From the NCBI GenBank assembly GCA_021828865.1, contig JAJZCW010000007.1, positions 1 through 64,000 of the forward strand: a stretch of DNA of 64,000 bases. The letters are read 5' to 3'. The stretch comes from Bacillota bacterium. Its GTDB lineage: Bacteria > Bacillota > Bacilli > Alicyclobacillales > SLC66. This document shows, in pieces, positions 31,851-43,253 of this stretch. Within the stretch, counting starts at the first letter, position 1, and the number at the start of each line of letters is the position of its first letter. Under the pieces are notes generated by a model, which saw only the letters and a program-made list of their open reading frames with translations, searched no databases and was not told the origin of the DNA. The position numbers and the translations under genes were made by a program.

Positions 31851-34649
31851 TTACTTTGCATCGTACCACGTGTCCCCTGCATGCAAGTCCACTTTGAGCG
31901 GAACAATCAGCGGCACCGCTTCCTGCATTTCCTTTTGCACCATCATCGATAGCTCGGCAAGCTCCGCCTTTGGCCCTTCAAAAATCAGTTCGTCGTGCAC
32001 CTGCAACAGCATCCGACTCTCCCATTTTTCTTCCCGCAAGCGCCGCTGCACGTTCACCATCGCCAATTTGATCATGTCTGCTGCTGTGCCTTGGATTGGC
32101 GTATTCATCGCCGTCCGCTCCGCAAAACTCCGCTCATTGAAGTTGCGGCTGCGAATTTGTGGCAAATACCGCCTTCGCCCGAGCACCGTCTCCACATAGC
32201 CTCGTTCACGCGCAAGTTCCACCGTCTCCTCCATGTAGCGCTTGACTCCCGGAAACTTCGCGAAATACTGCTCAATAAACCTCGCTGCCTGCGCCCTGGA
32301 GATATTCAGGTTTTGCGCCAACCCATAGTCGCTGATGCCATAAATGATGCCAAAATTGACCGCCTTCGCCTGCCTGCGCATGAGCAATGTGACTTCTTCC
32401 GGCTTCACCTCAAACACATCGCTCGCCGTACGCGTGTGAATATCCATATCCGACAAAAAGGCATCCACCAGCGCCTGGTCCTGACAAAGGTGCGCCAGAA
32501 TGCGAAGCTCCACCTGCGAATAGTCACCCGATAACATCTGCCAACCTTCCACTGAAGGCACAAACGCCTGCCGAAGTCTTCGCCCTTCTTCCATGCGAAT
32601 GGGGATGTTCTGCAGATTCGGCTCTATACTCGATAGCCTTCCTGTTGCCGTCATCGCCTGACGAAAACTTGTGTGTACCCTAGACTCGGGCATCCTGACG
32701 ACTTTCAATAACCCTTCCACGTAAGTCGATTGCAACTTCGCAAGTTGACGATAATCGAGGATGTGTTGTACAAATTCACTTTGTGGCGCCAGTTTTTCCA
32801 GCACATCAGCGCTCGTCGAATAGCCTGTCTTCGTCTTTTTGATCGGCGGGAGATTCATTTTATCAAAAAGGATTTCCCCCAGTTGCTTTGGCGAGTTGAT
32901 GTTAAATTCAACTCCCGCAAGCAAATGGATTTCCTTCGTCAAGCGATCGATTTTCTCAGTAAATTCCTGCCCAATCGCCTGCAGGCTTGCCACATCAAGC
33001 CGTACGCCAAGCAGTTCCATCTCCGCCAGCACCTCGGTGAGCGGCCACTCCACCTGTTCATAAAGCGGAGTCAGCGTATACTCATCGAGCGCCGCGCGAA
33101 GTGGTGCCAATGCGCTGACGAGCTTTTGCGCCGCAGAAACTAAGGCGCCGGGCATCCCGGCATCCCTTTTTTCCAGGCTGACGCGATCTGCCTCGGAGAG
33201 AGGATCGTCAGGCAAGGATTTTTCCAACACCTCGACAAGCCCTGGTTCTCCTTCTGAGGCATGCACCAGATAGGTGGCGAGAAGCGAATCGAATACCCCT
33301 TTTTTCGGCACCCTTAGTCCCTCGTCCAGCCATCCGGATCGTTTTCCCGCTACCAATAATGCCTTAAAATCATAGACCACTTTCGTCACGCCATCTTGCT
33401 CCATTAATTCCGTCAGCGCAGCGCGCACAGAGTCTCCCGCTTTTCCAGCGGCCGCGCTCACCGAATCTTCAACTTTTCCCGAAGCCACGTCCGCAGAAAA
33501 ATAAGCCGCATGTTCTGCCGTGGCGATAGCGATGCCGCGAATCTGCCCCTCCTGATAGCTGCCTTCGATGTCAAAAAGCATCCCTACCACGTCACCCGAG
33601 ACGCTTTCCTTCCACCACAGAGACAACTCGTCAATCGCATGCATTTTCACCGCAGCCTCTGCCACTGTCGCATCTGTCACCACAGCCGCCGCTTCCTGCA
33701 CTTGACCGGCTTTCGCTCCCCAAGGCTTCAAGCGCTCCGCCAGTGTACGAAACTCCAGTTCACGAAAGTAACTTTTTAACTCCTCTTCATCGTAGCCTTC
33801 GTAGTAGAGCGCTTCAGGTGTCAAAGGCAATTCCACGTCCCGCCTGATCGTGGCCAGCTTTTTGGATAACCTGGCCAGTTCCCCGTGTTCCCGCAGCCGT
33901 TCCTTTAATTTGTTGCCGTTCACCTCATCAATATGGGAGAGCACTTCTTCAAGCGTAGGAAATTGCTGCAATAGCTTGATTGCCGTTTTTTCCCCCACAC
34001 CGGGCACGCCCGGAATATTGTCAGAACTGTCCCCCATCAATCCTTTCAAATCGATCATCTGCTCGGGAGTCAGCCCTTCATAACGCTCCGCCACCGCCAC
34101 TTTATCGTAACGGGCGAGGTCAGTGATGCCTTTTTTGGTCATGTACACGATCACTCGGTCATCCACCAGTTGAAATAAATCCTTATCCCCAGAAATCAGC
34201 ACTACTTCATCAAAATCCTGGCTGGCCTGTGTGGCCAGTGTACCAATGATGTCATCCGCTTCAATTAACTCACGTTCCAGCACGGCAATGCGAAAATGCG
34301 CGAGCAAGTCCCGCGCCATTTGAAATTGACCGACAAGCTCGTCCGGTGTCGCCTGGCGTTTCCCTTTATATTCACTATAAAATTCATGGCGAAACGTCAC
34401 TTTTCCCTTATCAAACGCCACCGCCACATGCGTGGGTTGAAAATCATCGAGAAGCTTGACCACCATTTGGGCCATTCCATATACGGCATTGGTAAATTCG
34501 CCTTTTGAGGTGGACAAAAGCGGCACGCCATAAAAGGCTCTGTAGAGCACACTATTCCCGTCCATCAAGAGTAATTTCCGGCTCCCGGCCTTCGTAGATC
34601 CTTGATTTGCCTCCAGAAAAAACGCCACCTTTACACTCATTGCTTCCAT
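31851..34649 (-). CDS. polA: DNA polymerase I
   Basis: The repair and Okazaki-fragment polymerase, about 930 residues. A 5'-nuclease domain (about 25-320; LLLMDGNSVLYRAFYG, GDKDLFQLV, GLMGDSSDNIPGVPG) is followed by a proofreading-like domain and the family A polymerase. Motif A is LSGDYSQVELRILAH, motif B RRQAKAVNFGIIYGIS and motif C QVHDELIFE. In the middle domain the acidic residues of ExoII and ExoIII are not seen (the region reads YDFKALLVAGK), so proofreading is probably absent, as in other Bacillales. The N-terminal 22 residues before KLLLMDG are extra and lack a clear ribosome site, so the start is uncertain. Confidence 0.96.
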   Translation of the reverse strand: MEAMSVKVAFFLEANQGSTKAGSRKLLLMDGNSVLYRAFYGVPLLSTSKGEFTNAVYGMAQMVVKLLDDFQPTHVAVAFDKGKVTFRHEFYSEYKGKRQATPDELVGQFQMARDLLAHFRIAVLERELIEADDIIGTLATQASQDFDEVVLISGDKDLFQLVDDRVIVYMTKKGITDLARYDKVAVAERYEGLTPEQMIDLKGLMGDSSDNIPGVPGVGEKTAIKLLQQFPTLEEVLSHIDEVNGNKLKERLREHGELARLSKKLATIRRDVELPLTPEALYYEGYDEEELKSYFRELEFRTLAERLKPWGAKAGQVQEAAAVVTDATVAEAAVKMHAIDELSLWWKESVSGDVVGMLFDIEGSYQEGQIRGIAIATAEHAAYFSADVASGKVEDSVSAAAGKAGDSVRAALTELMEQDGVTKVVYDFKALLVAGKRSGWLDEGLRVPKKGVFDSLLATYLVHASEGEPGLVEVLEKSLPDDPLSEADRVSLEKRDAGMPGALVSAAQKLVSALAPLRAALDEYTLTPLYEQVEWPLTEVLAEMELLGVRLDVASLQAIGQEFTEKIDRLTKEIHLLAGVEFNINSPKQLGEILFDKMNLPPIKKTKTGYSTSADVLEKLAPQSEFVQHILDYRQLAKLQSTYVEGLLKVVRMPESRVHTSFRQAMTATGRLSSIEPNLQNIPIRMEEGRRLRQAFVPSVEGWQMLSGDYSQVELRILAHLCQDQALVDAFLSDMDIHTRTASDVFEVKPEEVTLLMRRQAKAVNFGIIYGISDYGLAQNLNISRAQAARFIEQYFAKFPGVKRYMEETVELARERGYVETVLGRRRYLPQIRSRNFNERSFAERTAMNTPIQGTAADMIKLAMVNVQRRLREEKWESRMLLQVHDELIFEGPKAELAELSMMVQKEMQEAVPLIVPLKVDLHAGDTWYDAK

Positions 34650-34731
34650 TGTAGCACAGGACTAAAGTGGTCCATTCGTGATAGACTAAAAACATCCGAA
34701 ATGATACGACACGCGTAAAGGAGTAGCAAAC

Positions 34732-35583
34732 ATGCCACATTCACTGGCTGCGGTTGGTCAGGCTTTGCCTTCCATGACCACCTGGGCAGAAAAATTCGGT
34801 TCCCACTTGCTTCTGGCCATCATCATTTATCTTGTGGCGATTATTATCATCAAAATCGGCAACCGCACGATTCACCACTTCCTAAGGATACGTATCAATT
34901 TGTCTGAGCGGCGACGCGACACCCTTCATTCTTTGCTCACCAACATCCTGAAATACACGGTCTATTTTGTCATGGTGCTCACGATCTTGCCGCTCTTTGG
35001 CATCAACATCGCAGCACTTCTCGCAGGCGCAGGAGTGGCAGGTCTTGCCATTGGTTTTGGCGCACAAAGCTTGATCTCCGACTTCTTTACTGGTTTTTTT
35101 ATTTTATTTGAGGATCAATACGGGATGGGCGACTGGGTAGTGATCAATACGGTCACCGGAAAAGTCATTCAGGTGGGGCCCCGCGTCACGGCGATTCAGG
35201 TATGGACGGGGGAAATCGTATACTTTCGCAACGGTTCCATCAGCGAAGTGACCAATTATTCGAAGTCGCCATCGCTAGCAGTGATCACATTCAGCGTGGG
35301 CTACGACACAGAAGCGGAAACCGCGCTCGCCATCTTAAAAGAGGTGTTGGGAGAAGTACAAAATGAAGACCCCAACGCGCTTGGGGAAATCCAGATCCTT
35401 GGCGTCAATATGTTGAACGACTCCAACTACACGATTGAAGCGACGATGAAGTGCAAGCCGTACAGCCAATTTTCCGTCCAACGCTTGACGTACAAAAAAC
35501 TACAGAAGCACTTCCTGGATCGCGGAATGAAGCCCCCATTTCACAGCATCGTCATGGTTCATCCAGAGACAAAAGAGCAGTAA
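34732..35583 (+). CDS. Small-conductance mechanosensitive channel (MscS family)
   Basis: A 283-residue inner-membrane channel that opens on osmotic downshock. Three membrane segments precede the pore helix LLAGAGVAGLAIGFGAQSLI and the beta-domain motif FILFEDQYGMGDWVVI. The cytosolic alpha/beta domain follows. ATG 34732 has AAAGGAG upstream. It is divergent from polA and ends in a strong hairpin shared with icd. The family in Bacilli includes YkuT/YhdY-type proteins. Confidence 0.93.
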   Translation: MPHSLAAVGQALPSMTTWAEKFGSHLLLAIIIYLVAIIIIKIGNRTIHHFLRIRINLSERRRDTLHSLLTNILKYTVYFVMVLTILPLFGINIAALLAGAGVAGLAIGFGAQSLISDFFTGFFILFEDQYGMGDWVVINTVTGKVIQVGPRVTAIQVWTGEIVYFRNGSISEVTNYSKSPSLAVITFSVGYDTEAETALAILKEVLGEVQNEDPNALGEIQILGVNMLNDSNYTIEATMKCKPYSQFSVQRLTYKKLQKHFLDRGMKPPFHSIVMVHPETKEQ

Positions 35584-35586
35584 TGC

Positions 35587-35630
35587 AAATGCGGCATGTC
35601 CATTGAGAAATCAATCAACATGCCGCATTT
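35587..35630. terminator. Bidirectional terminator between mscS and icd
   Basis: AAATGCGGCATGT (35587-35599) and ACATGCCGCATTT (35618-35630) form a perfect 13-base stem. A-rich and T-rich flanks allow it to terminate both converging genes. Confidence 0.85.
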
Positions 35631-35653
35631 TATCGTCTCACTTCGTTTTTCTA

Positions 35654-36949
35654 TTACAGATTTTTGATCAACTGATCGCCAAATTCCGAGCACTTGACTT
35701 CTGTCGCGCCTTCCATCAGGCGGGCAAAGTCATAGGTGACGATTTTTTGGTTGATTGATTTTTGCAGTGAATTGACGATCAACTCAGCCGCTTCCAACCA
35801 GCCCATGTGTTCGAGCATCATGACGCCAGAGAGAATCACGGAGCCTGGGTTCACCTTGTCAAGGTTGGCATACTTCGGCGCGGTGCCGTGCGTAGCTTCG
35901 AATACCGCATGACCGGTTACGTAGTTGATATTGGCGCCAGGTGCGATGCCGATACCGCCCACTTGCGCGGCAAGCGCATCGGAAATATAGTCGCCGTTCA
36001 GGTTCATGGTCGCGATCACGTCGAATTCAGAAGGACGTGTCAGCACTTGTTGCAGGAAAATGTCTGCAATCGTGTCTTTCACGATGATCTTGCCTGCGGC
36101 AAGCGCATCGTGTTGTGCTTTATCCGCCGCTTCTGCGCCGTCTTTTGCCTTGATCGCATCGTACTGCGCCCAGGTAAAGGTATGATCGCCGAATTCTTTT
36201 TCCGCGAGTTCATAGCCCCAGTTTTTGAAGGCACCTTCTGTATATTTCATGATGTTGCCTTTATGAACAATCGTAACACTCTCACGCTTGTGCTTGATGG
36301 CGTATTCGATCGCAGCGCGAATCAGACGTTCTGTGCCATCTTTAGACACTGGCTTGATGCCAATACCAGATGTCTCTGGGAAGCGGATTTTCTTCACGCC
36401 CATCTCTTTTTGTAAAAACTCGATGATTTTCTTCGCTTCCGGAGACTCTGCCTGCCACTCGATACCGGCATAAATGTCTTCCGAGTTCTCACGGAAAATG
36501 ACCATATCCACTTTAGTCGGATCCTTCACAGGGGAAGGCACTCCTTGAAAATAACGAACAGGACGCAAGCATACATACAGATCGAGTTCCTGGCGAAGCG
36601 CCACATTCAGGCTGCGAATGCCACCGCCAACTGGCGTCGTGAGTGGTCCTTTAATGCTGACCAGGTATTCGCGTAGTGCCGTGAGCGTATCTTCAGGCAA
36701 CCATTCGCCAAACTTATTGAACGCTTTTTCCCCGGCGTAGACTTCAAACCACTCGATCTTGCGCTTACCGTTGTAAGCTTTCTCTACCGCAGCATCCAAC
36801 ACGCGCACGGATGCACGCCAAATGTCCGGGCCTGTTCCATCCCCTTCGATAAACGGAACAATCGGATGATCAGGCACATGCAACCCAGTGCTGCGCATTT
36901 CAATGGCTTCCCCACTTGTTGGCATGTCCAGTTTAGAGAATTTTGACAT
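35654..36949 (-). CDS. icd: Isocitrate dehydrogenase (NADP-type)
   Basis: A TCA-cycle enzyme converting isocitrate to 2-oxoglutarate. It has 431 residues. The substrate site includes [19 protein letters not shown], with Ser and Arg ligands; the metal-binding aspartates lie in the region of [17 protein letters not shown]; and the NADP-type motif is [14 protein letters not shown] 36949 has GGGAG 10 bases upstream, whereas the frame's earlier TTG at 36973 has none. In Bacillus icd sits between citZ and mdh; neither is here, so the cluster has been rearranged with mscS next to polA. Confidence 0.95.
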   Translation of the reverse strand: MSKFSKLDMPTSGEAIEMRSTGLHVPDHPIVPFIEGDGTGPDIWRASVRVLDAAVEKAYNGKRKIEWFEVYAGEKAFNKFGEWLPEDTLTALREYLVSIKGPLTTPVGGGIRSLNVALRQELDLYVCLRPVRYFQGVPSPVKDPTKVDMVIFRENSEDIYAGIEWQAESPEAKKIIEFLQKEMGVKKIRFPETSGIGIKPVSKDGTERLIRAAIEYAIKHKRESVTIVHKGNIMKYTEGAFKNWGYELAEKEFGDHTFTWAQYDAIKAKDGAEAADKAQHDALAAGKIIVKDTIADIFLQQVLTRPSEFDVIATMNLNGDYISDALAAQVGGIGIAPGANINYVTGHAVFEATHGTAPKYANLDKVNPGSVILSGVMMLEHMGWLEAAELIVNSLQKSINQKIVTYDFARLMEGATEVKCSEFGDQLIKNL

Positions 36950-37084
36950 GTTTGCTATACTCCCTTTCTTCAACTGTTATAACGCATTGTACTTATGTCC
37001 GTACCTCCAAAACCCATCTGTTATCATACCACAGCATCCCGCAGTCAGCAAACAATTTTCCCATCCTATGAACCTATGTTTCAT

Positions 37085-37984
37085 CTAGTGGACCACACTG
37101 TTACGCTGTGCCCGGTACACTGTTCGCATAAACAACACTACACTTGGCAGTACAATCAAGGCGCCGACCACCCACGGCAGGGTAATCGGGTTCGCAAAAA
37201 TAAAATACGCCAAAATGGTCGCGCCAATCGGTTCCCCCACAATGCTCATCGAAATGACTGAAGCAGGAAGGTATTTTAGTAGCGTGTTGAAAATCGTATG
37301 TCCAAAAATGGTCGGAATGAGCGCAAGCAAAAAGAAGGCCCGCCAATCGCCCACCCCGTAATGAAGAAATGAGTCGTGATGAAGTACGCTGTAAATGGCC
37401 AGAATGACACTCGCGACGATATAGATGAGAAAATTATACTGTAGCGCCGGCACTTTGGGGCGCAGTCCCTGGCCTGCTAACATGTATAGCGCAGCAAATA
37501 ACACGCCAACGACAGAGAGCACATCGCCGATACCTGCAGTACCTCCGCGAAGCAGGTCATGCCAACCGATCACCGCTGTTCCGACAAAGGCTAAAAAAGC
37601 AAACCCCCACGCCATCCACCCTACGCGTTCCCGCAAGAGAAGATGAGCGCCCACCAGGGCAAAGATAGGTTGTAATGCGATAAAAATCGTCGAACTGGCT
37701 ACGGTCGTCGCAAATAACGATTGAATCCAAAAGATAAAATGGGTCGCAAGTAAGGCTCCGCTCAAAAAAAGCAAACCGCGATCCCGCCAAGTCAGTTCAC
37801 GAACGGTTCGCAGCAGCCCCGGTATGGCAAATGGGGCCAGCATGATTGCCGTCATGAGCAGGCGGTACATCGCGGTGATGGACGCCGGGGCCGTCGTCAT
37901 TTTAATAAAAATTGCGGCAAACGACACCCCGATCACGCCAATAGCGAGCACTCCATACGCCCATATGGGACGGTGTTCGCTCAA
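37085..37984 (-). CDS. EamA/DMT-superfamily transporter
   Basis: A 299-residue membrane protein with about ten hydrophobic helices in two EamA repeats. Typical marks are an N-terminal SFAAIFIKM, WIQSLFATTVASSTIFIALQPIFA in repeat one and FGHTIFNTLLKYLPASVISMSIVGEPIGATILAYF in repeat two. Such proteins export amino acids or other small metabolites; the substrate cannot be told. Its ATG overlaps the stop of the thioesterase gene (ATGA). Confidence 0.9.
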   Translation of the reverse strand: MSEHRPIWAYGVLAIGVIGVSFAAIFIKMTTAPASITAMYRLLMTAIMLAPFAIPGLLRTVRELTWRDRGLLFLSGALLATHFIFWIQSLFATTVASSTIFIALQPIFALVGAHLLLRERVGWMAWGFAFLAFVGTAVIGWHDLLRGGTAGIGDVLSVVGVLFAALYMLAGQGLRPKVPALQYNFLIYIVASVILAIYSVLHHDSFLHYGVGDWRAFFLLALIPTIFGHTIFNTLLKYLPASVISMSIVGEPIGATILAYFIFANPITLPWVVGALIVLPSVVLFMRTVYRAQRNSVVH

Positions 37985-38421
37985 TGGCCACTCTCCTCTG
38001 TCACGCTCTCGCCAAGTAGCAGTAGGTGTAACGCCGGGGCGTTCACCTTCAGGCGCAGTGGCCGAAGATCTGGGCGCGAGAACACATGCTCACTTTCCCC
38101 GTGTGCTAGTAATCGATGTTCTCCTTCACGGCGAACCTCGTAGGAAAATACTAACCGCAGTCCGTTGTAATCAAGCAGCCTTGTCTCAATATCCAACACA
38201 TCATCATAGTAGCAGGACTGCAAGTAATGGCATTCCACCCGTAAGACCGGTAGAAACATCCCGCTTTTCTCCAATGACAAATAGGACATTCCTTGTTCGC
38301 GCAACCAATCGGTTCTTGCCACTTCAAACCATTCGATGTAATTGCCGTGCCATGCGACTCCCATCTGATCGGTTTCTTGATAGCGCACGACCACCCGTGA
38401 ATGGGAAACGTGTGTGTTCAA
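37981..38421 (-). CDS. Acyl-CoA thioesterase, YbgC/4HBT hotdog family
   Basis: A 146-residue hotdog-fold enzyme that hydrolyses acyl-CoA. The active-site region YQETDQMGVAWHGNYIEWFE has the family Asp and His (D-x-M-G-x-x-xHxxY). A downstream catalytic-loop stretch, LRVECHYLQSCYYDDVL, fits the fold. It lies 18 bases after pyk and is coupled to the EamA transporter gene. The physiological substrate is unknown. Confidence 0.9.
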   Translation of the reverse strand: MNTHVSHSRVVVRYQETDQMGVAWHGNYIEWFEVARTDWLREQGMSYLSLEKSGMFLPVLRVECHYLQSCYYDDVLDIETRLLDYNGLRLVFSYEVRREGEHRLLAHGESEHVFSRPDLRPLRLKVNAPALHLLLLGESVTEESGH

Positions 38422-38439
38422 ATCCTCTCACTCCCAAAA

Positions 38440-40191
38440 CTACAGAACTTGCGTACGGCCACGGTAGATGAATCCTCGTTCCGCATCCACCGTAATCTCT
38501 TCCCCGTCTGTCAGTTGCTTGAGTACGCCAAATGCCCCCACCACGACCGGGATGCCAAGCGACAATCCTACCACCGCTGCGTGCGAGGTGAGTCCCCCCT
38601 CCTCGGTGACAACGGCAGCCGCCTTCTCAAATGCGGCCATCACGTATTTGTCCGTCATCGACGTCACGAGCACATCACCCGGTTGGACTCTGGAAAGAAT
38701 ATCCTCGGTATTAGTCGACACAATGGCTCTCCCGACCACACTTTTCCCGCCAATGCCGATACCGCGCGCAATCACATCACCAATGGTATGGATCTTCAAC
38801 ATATTGGTGGTACCCGCTTCGCCCACCGGAACACCTGCCGTGATTACGACGAGGTCACCGCTTTTCACAAGTCCTGTCGATAATGCACCGTCAACAGCGG
38901 TGGATAACATTTCGTCGGTCGTCCTCGTGGTCTTAACGAGTGCCGAATACGTACCCCAAGTAAGTGACAACTGCCTCGCCACCCGTTCATGGGGCGTCAC
39001 AGCAATGACCACACACTTCGGACGGTGCTTGGACACCATTTTGGCAGTAAATCCGCTTTCTGTCGAGGTGATGATCGCTTTCGCATCGAGTTCCTCTGCA
39101 ATATTGCGGACCGCATCGCTGATCGCATCGGTTTGCGTACGCTCCACTAAGTTGGCATGGCGACCTGGCACTTCCTTGTTCAAAAGCGCTGATTCCGCTC
39201 GCAACGCAATTTGCGACATCGTGGACACTGCTTCGACAGGATATCTGCCAGCGGCTGTTTCCCCACTCAGCATGATCGCATCGGTCCCATCAAAAATCGC
39301 GTTTGCCACGTCCGTCGCTTCGGCACGAGTGGGCCGGGGATTGCGCTGCATGGAATCAAGCATCTGCGTAGCGGTGATGACCGGCTTGCCTGCCTGATTA
39401 CACTTATTGATCAGTAGTTTCTGCACAATCGGTACTTCTTCGGTCGGAATTTCGACGCCGAGGTCACCTCTTGCCACCATCAGCCCATCCGCAACGGCAA
39501 GGATTTCTTCGATGCGATCCAATCCTTCCTGGGTCTCAATTTTCCCTATAATATTGATCTTTGCCTCTTCTTCTTCAAGAATTCGCCTGATTTCTAAAAT
39601 ATCTGCTGCTTTTCGCACAAAAGACGCCGCAATAAAATCTACCCCTTGCGCGATCCCAAAACGGATATCGGCAACGTCTTTTTCGGTGACTCCGGGAAGG
39701 CGAAGGGTGACCCCTGGCGCATTGATGCCTTTACGATTCTTAAGCATTCCGCCATTGGTCACTGTGCAATGGATTTCGTGGCCCACCACTTTTTCCACCC
39801 TCAGCCCGATCAGTCCATCATCAATGCGGATCGAGGACCCCGGATGCACGTCTTCCGGCAACCCTTCATAACTGATGGAAACTTTATCCTTAGTGCCAAG
39901 CACTTCATCTGTCGTCAGGATAATACTCTCGCCGTCCATGAGTTCCACGCCATCGTTCTCAATCATACCCGTACGAATTTTTGGCCCTTTGATGTCCAGC
40001 ATGATGCCGACTAGTTTGTTTTCAAGATGGGCCGCCTCTCTGATTCTTGTAATCATGGCACCATGATCCTCATGAGTACCATGAGAAAAATTCAACCTCG
40101 CTACGTCCATCCCTGCGCGGATGATGGCCCTTAATTTCTCCACAGAATCTGTCGACGGCCCCATCGTGCATACAATTTTTGTCTTTCGCAT
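38440..40191 (-). CDS. pyk: Pyruvate kinase with C-terminal PEP-utiliser domain
   Basis: The last step of glycolysis, PEP + ADP to pyruvate + ATP. It has 583 residues, the long Bacillus form. KIVCTMGPS at the N-terminus, the metal site [12 protein letters not shown], and TATQMLDSM are all present. After the normal core an extra domain of about 110 residues ends with the phospho-His-type motif [15 protein letters not shown], as in the Geobacillus and Bacillus enzymes. It follows pfkA by 19 bases, so both irreversible glycolytic enzymes are co-expressed. Confidence 0.96.
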   Translation of the reverse strand: MRKTKIVCTMGPSTDSVEKLRAIIRAGMDVARLNFSHGTHEDHGAMITRIREAAHLENKLVGIMLDIKGPKIRTGMIENDGVELMDGESIILTTDEVLGTKDKVSISYEGLPEDVHPGSSIRIDDGLIGLRVEKVVGHEIHCTVTNGGMLKNRKGINAPGVTLRLPGVTEKDVADIRFGIAQGVDFIAASFVRKAADILEIRRILEEEEAKINIIGKIETQEGLDRIEEILAVADGLMVARGDLGVEIPTEEVPIVQKLLINKCNQAGKPVITATQMLDSMQRNPRPTRAEATDVANAIFDGTDAIMLSGETAAGRYPVEAVSTMSQIALRAESALLNKEVPGRHANLVERTQTDAISDAVRNIAEELDAKAIITSTESGFTAKMVSKHRPKCVVIAVTPHERVARQLSLTWGTYSALVKTTRTTDEMLSTAVDGALSTGLVKSGDLVVITAGVPVGEAGTTNMLKIHTIGDVIARGIGIGGKSVVGRAIVSTNTEDILSRVQPGDVLVTSMTDKYVMAAFEKAAAVVTEEGGLTSHAAVVGLSLGIPVVVGAFGVLKQLTDGEEITVDAERGFIYRGRTQVL

Positions 40192-40210
40192 GCCACTATC
40201 ACTCCCTCAA

Positions 40211-41203
<993 letters not shown>

Positions 41204-41333
41204 TCAGTATATCGATAGTAGTCGATCATTTTATCCACCTTGGACAAATAATGTCCCGCCAGGATAAAAACCAACGAACCGAGCTTTGACCTAATATTTC
41301 GCCAAAACTCGCTTCGTTCCTGCTTCATCAAGC

Positions 41334-42296
41334 TTACCGATTATCCTCTGAAAAAATGCCCATTTTGCGATACTTGTCATAGCGAAGAGCCGGAAGTTCA
41401 TCGTAATGATACGTCATCAACTCTTGAAAAGAGCTGGCGACCAACTGCTTGACTGTCGCGATCATCTGAGCTGGATTGCGGTGCGCGCCACCAAAAGGCT
41501 CTTGGATGATTTCGTCGATAATGTGGAACCGGTACAGGTCCTGCGCGGTAATGCCCATGCTGTCAGCAGCTCTTTGGCCCAGTGTAGCGTCTTTCCACAA
41601 AATGGCCGCCGCAGATTCCGGAGCTATCACTGAGTACCAAGCATGTTCTAGCATCAACACTTTGTCTCCCACGCCAAGCCCCAGCGCTCCGCCGCTTCCG
41701 CCTTCTCCGGTAACGACGACGACAATAGGAATCTTCAGCGAAGCCATTTCAATTAGATTACGGGCAATCGCCTCACCTTGTCCCCGCTCTTCCGCCCCCG
41801 GTCCAGGGTAGGCACCTGCCGTATCGATAAAACAAAGCAGTGGACGGCGGAATTTTTCCGCTTGCTTCATGAGTCGCAACGCTTTGCGGTATCCTTCTGG
41901 ATGGGCCATGCCAAAGTTGCGGTAAAGATTGTCTTTGGTGCCTTTGCCTTTTTGTGTACCCACCACCGTGATGGGGTACCCGTCAAAGCGTGCGATTCCC
42001 CCAACGACCGCTGGATCGTCGCGAAAATTGCGATCCCCGTGCATCTCCACAAAATCATCACTGATGCCAAGAATATAATCGAGCGTGGTGGGGCGATCCG
42101 GGTGACGCGCAATTTGCACCTTTTGCCATGGCGTTAACTCTTTATAAATCGTCTCGGCAAGCAACTGCGCTTTGTTTTCGAGAGTGGCAACTTCCGTGCT
42201 CATATCAATGCCTTTTTCTTCTGTGAATTTCTTCAGCTCTTCAATTTTGTCGCGGAGTTCAATCAGGGGTTTTTCAAACGGTAGATCGACAGCCAT
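41334..42296 (-). CDS. accA: Acetyl-CoA carboxylase carboxyltransferase subunit alpha
   Basis: With AccD this transfers CO2 from biotin to acetyl-CoA to make malonyl-CoA. The protein has 320 residues with the family blocks QIARHPDRPTTLDYI, FIDTAGAYPGPGAEERGQGEAIA and GEGGSGGALGLGVGD, which line the acyl-CoA site. Its ATG overlaps the accD stop (TAATG), giving coupled 1:1 expression. The 145 bases between accA and pfkA contain no gene. Confidence 0.96.
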   Translation of the reverse strand: MAVDLPFEKPLIELRDKIEELKKFTEEKGIDMSTEVATLENKAQLLAETIYKELTPWQKVQIARHPDRPTTLDYILGISDDFVEMHGDRNFRDDPAVVGGIARFDGYPITVVGTQKGKGTKDNLYRNFGMAHPEGYRKALRLMKQAEKFRRPLLCFIDTAGAYPGPGAEERGQGEAIARNLIEMASLKIPIVVVVTGEGGSGGALGLGVGDKVLMLEHAWYSVIAPESAAAILWKDATLGQRAADSMGITAQDLYRFHIIDEIIQEPFGGAHRNPAQMIATVKQLVASSFQELMTYHYDELPALRYDKYRKMGIFSEDNR

Positions 42297-43156
42297 TACA
42301 GACTTCCTCCCTGTGCGTGTAGTGACAGCACTGTGGCAAGCAACGGCTTCAAGTCTTTGCGATGCACCACCTGATCCAACATCCCGTGTTCCAGCACAAA
42401 TTCCGCCGTCTGGAATTCATCCGGTAATTTTTGCCGGATCATTGGTTCGATAACCCGACGTCCGGCAAAGCCAATGATGGCACCAGGTTCAGACAAATTC
42501 AGGTCTCCCTGCATGGCAAAGCTCGCCGTCACCCCACCCGTTGTAGGATTGGTCAACACCGAGATATACAATAGGCGTTTTTCTGCCAACCTCGCAAGCG
42601 CCGCAGACACTTTCGCCATCTGCATCAAGGAAAAAACCCCTTCCTGCATCCGCGCGCCTCCGGACACGGAGAAAATGATCATTGGACAATTCAACTCCAT
42701 CGCCTGTTCCACTGCGCGAGTCAATTTCTCCCCGACTACCGATCCCATGCTACCCATGATAAAATTCGCATCCATCACAGCCACGACCACCGGGTACCCG
42801 GCAATCGTCCCCGAACCAGTGAGAACCCCTTCCTTCATACCGGTAGATTCTTGTACTTTTTCGAGTTTTTCCAAATAACCCGGAAATTCAAGTGGGTTCT
42901 CCGTACGAATACGATCGTTAAACGCCTGGAATGATCCTTCATCGAGCGTCACCTGAATACGCTCTTCTGCCGTCATGGTAAAGTGATAGGCACAATGCGG
43001 ACATGTTTTTAAATGCTTCTCCAGTTCTTTAGAGAGTAGAATTTCTCCGCATCGTTTGCACTTGTTCATCAGCCCTTCGGGAACTTTGTCCCTTGAGGAG
43101 GGATGAGGGGTGATGGTCGCATAACGCTTCTTTTTGGGAAACAGATCCTTTAGCAC
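42296..43156 (-). CDS. accD: Acetyl-CoA carboxylase carboxyltransferase subunit beta
   Basis: The beta subunit, 286 residues. An N-terminal zinc ribbon (CKRC and CPHC, about residues 33-55) binds DNA or mRNA in E. coli. The crotonase-like core has GYPVVVAVMDANFIMGSMGS and SGGARMQEGVFSLMQM. It precedes accA with overlapping codons. A first step of fatty-acid synthesis is thus placed between malic enzyme and phosphofructokinase, as in Bacillus subtilis. Confidence 0.96.
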   Translation of the reverse strand: MLKDLFPKKKRYATITPHPSSRDKVPEGLMNKCKRCGEILLSKELEKHLKTCPHCAYHFTMTAEERIQVTLDEGSFQAFNDRIRTENPLEFPGYLEKLEKVQESTGMKEGVLTGSGTIAGYPVVVAVMDANFIMGSMGSVVGEKLTRAVEQAMELNCPMIIFSVSGGARMQEGVFSLMQMAKVSAALARLAEKRLLYISVLTNPTTGGVTASFAMQGDLNLSEPGAIIGFAGRRVIEPMIRQKLPDEFQTAEFVLEHGMLDQVVHRKDLKPLLATVLSLHAQGGSL

Positions 43157-43253
43157 TCAGACACCTCAAATTTTTTCCATATCAAAACATTGAAGTCGGA
43201 CTTTCACAATCAGGACCATCTTAACATGCGATATCATGCACGGCAACAAAGGG

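Noticed and set aside
31732-32534. Plus-strand ORFs opposite mutM and polA
   Set aside because: Overlapping shadows in several frames of two clearly coding minus-strand genes.
38468-39397. 309-codon plus-strand ORF opposite pyk
   Set aside because: It is the antisense shadow of pyruvate kinase in a GC-richer region. It has no ribosome site and a low-complexity Ser/Thr/Pro composition.
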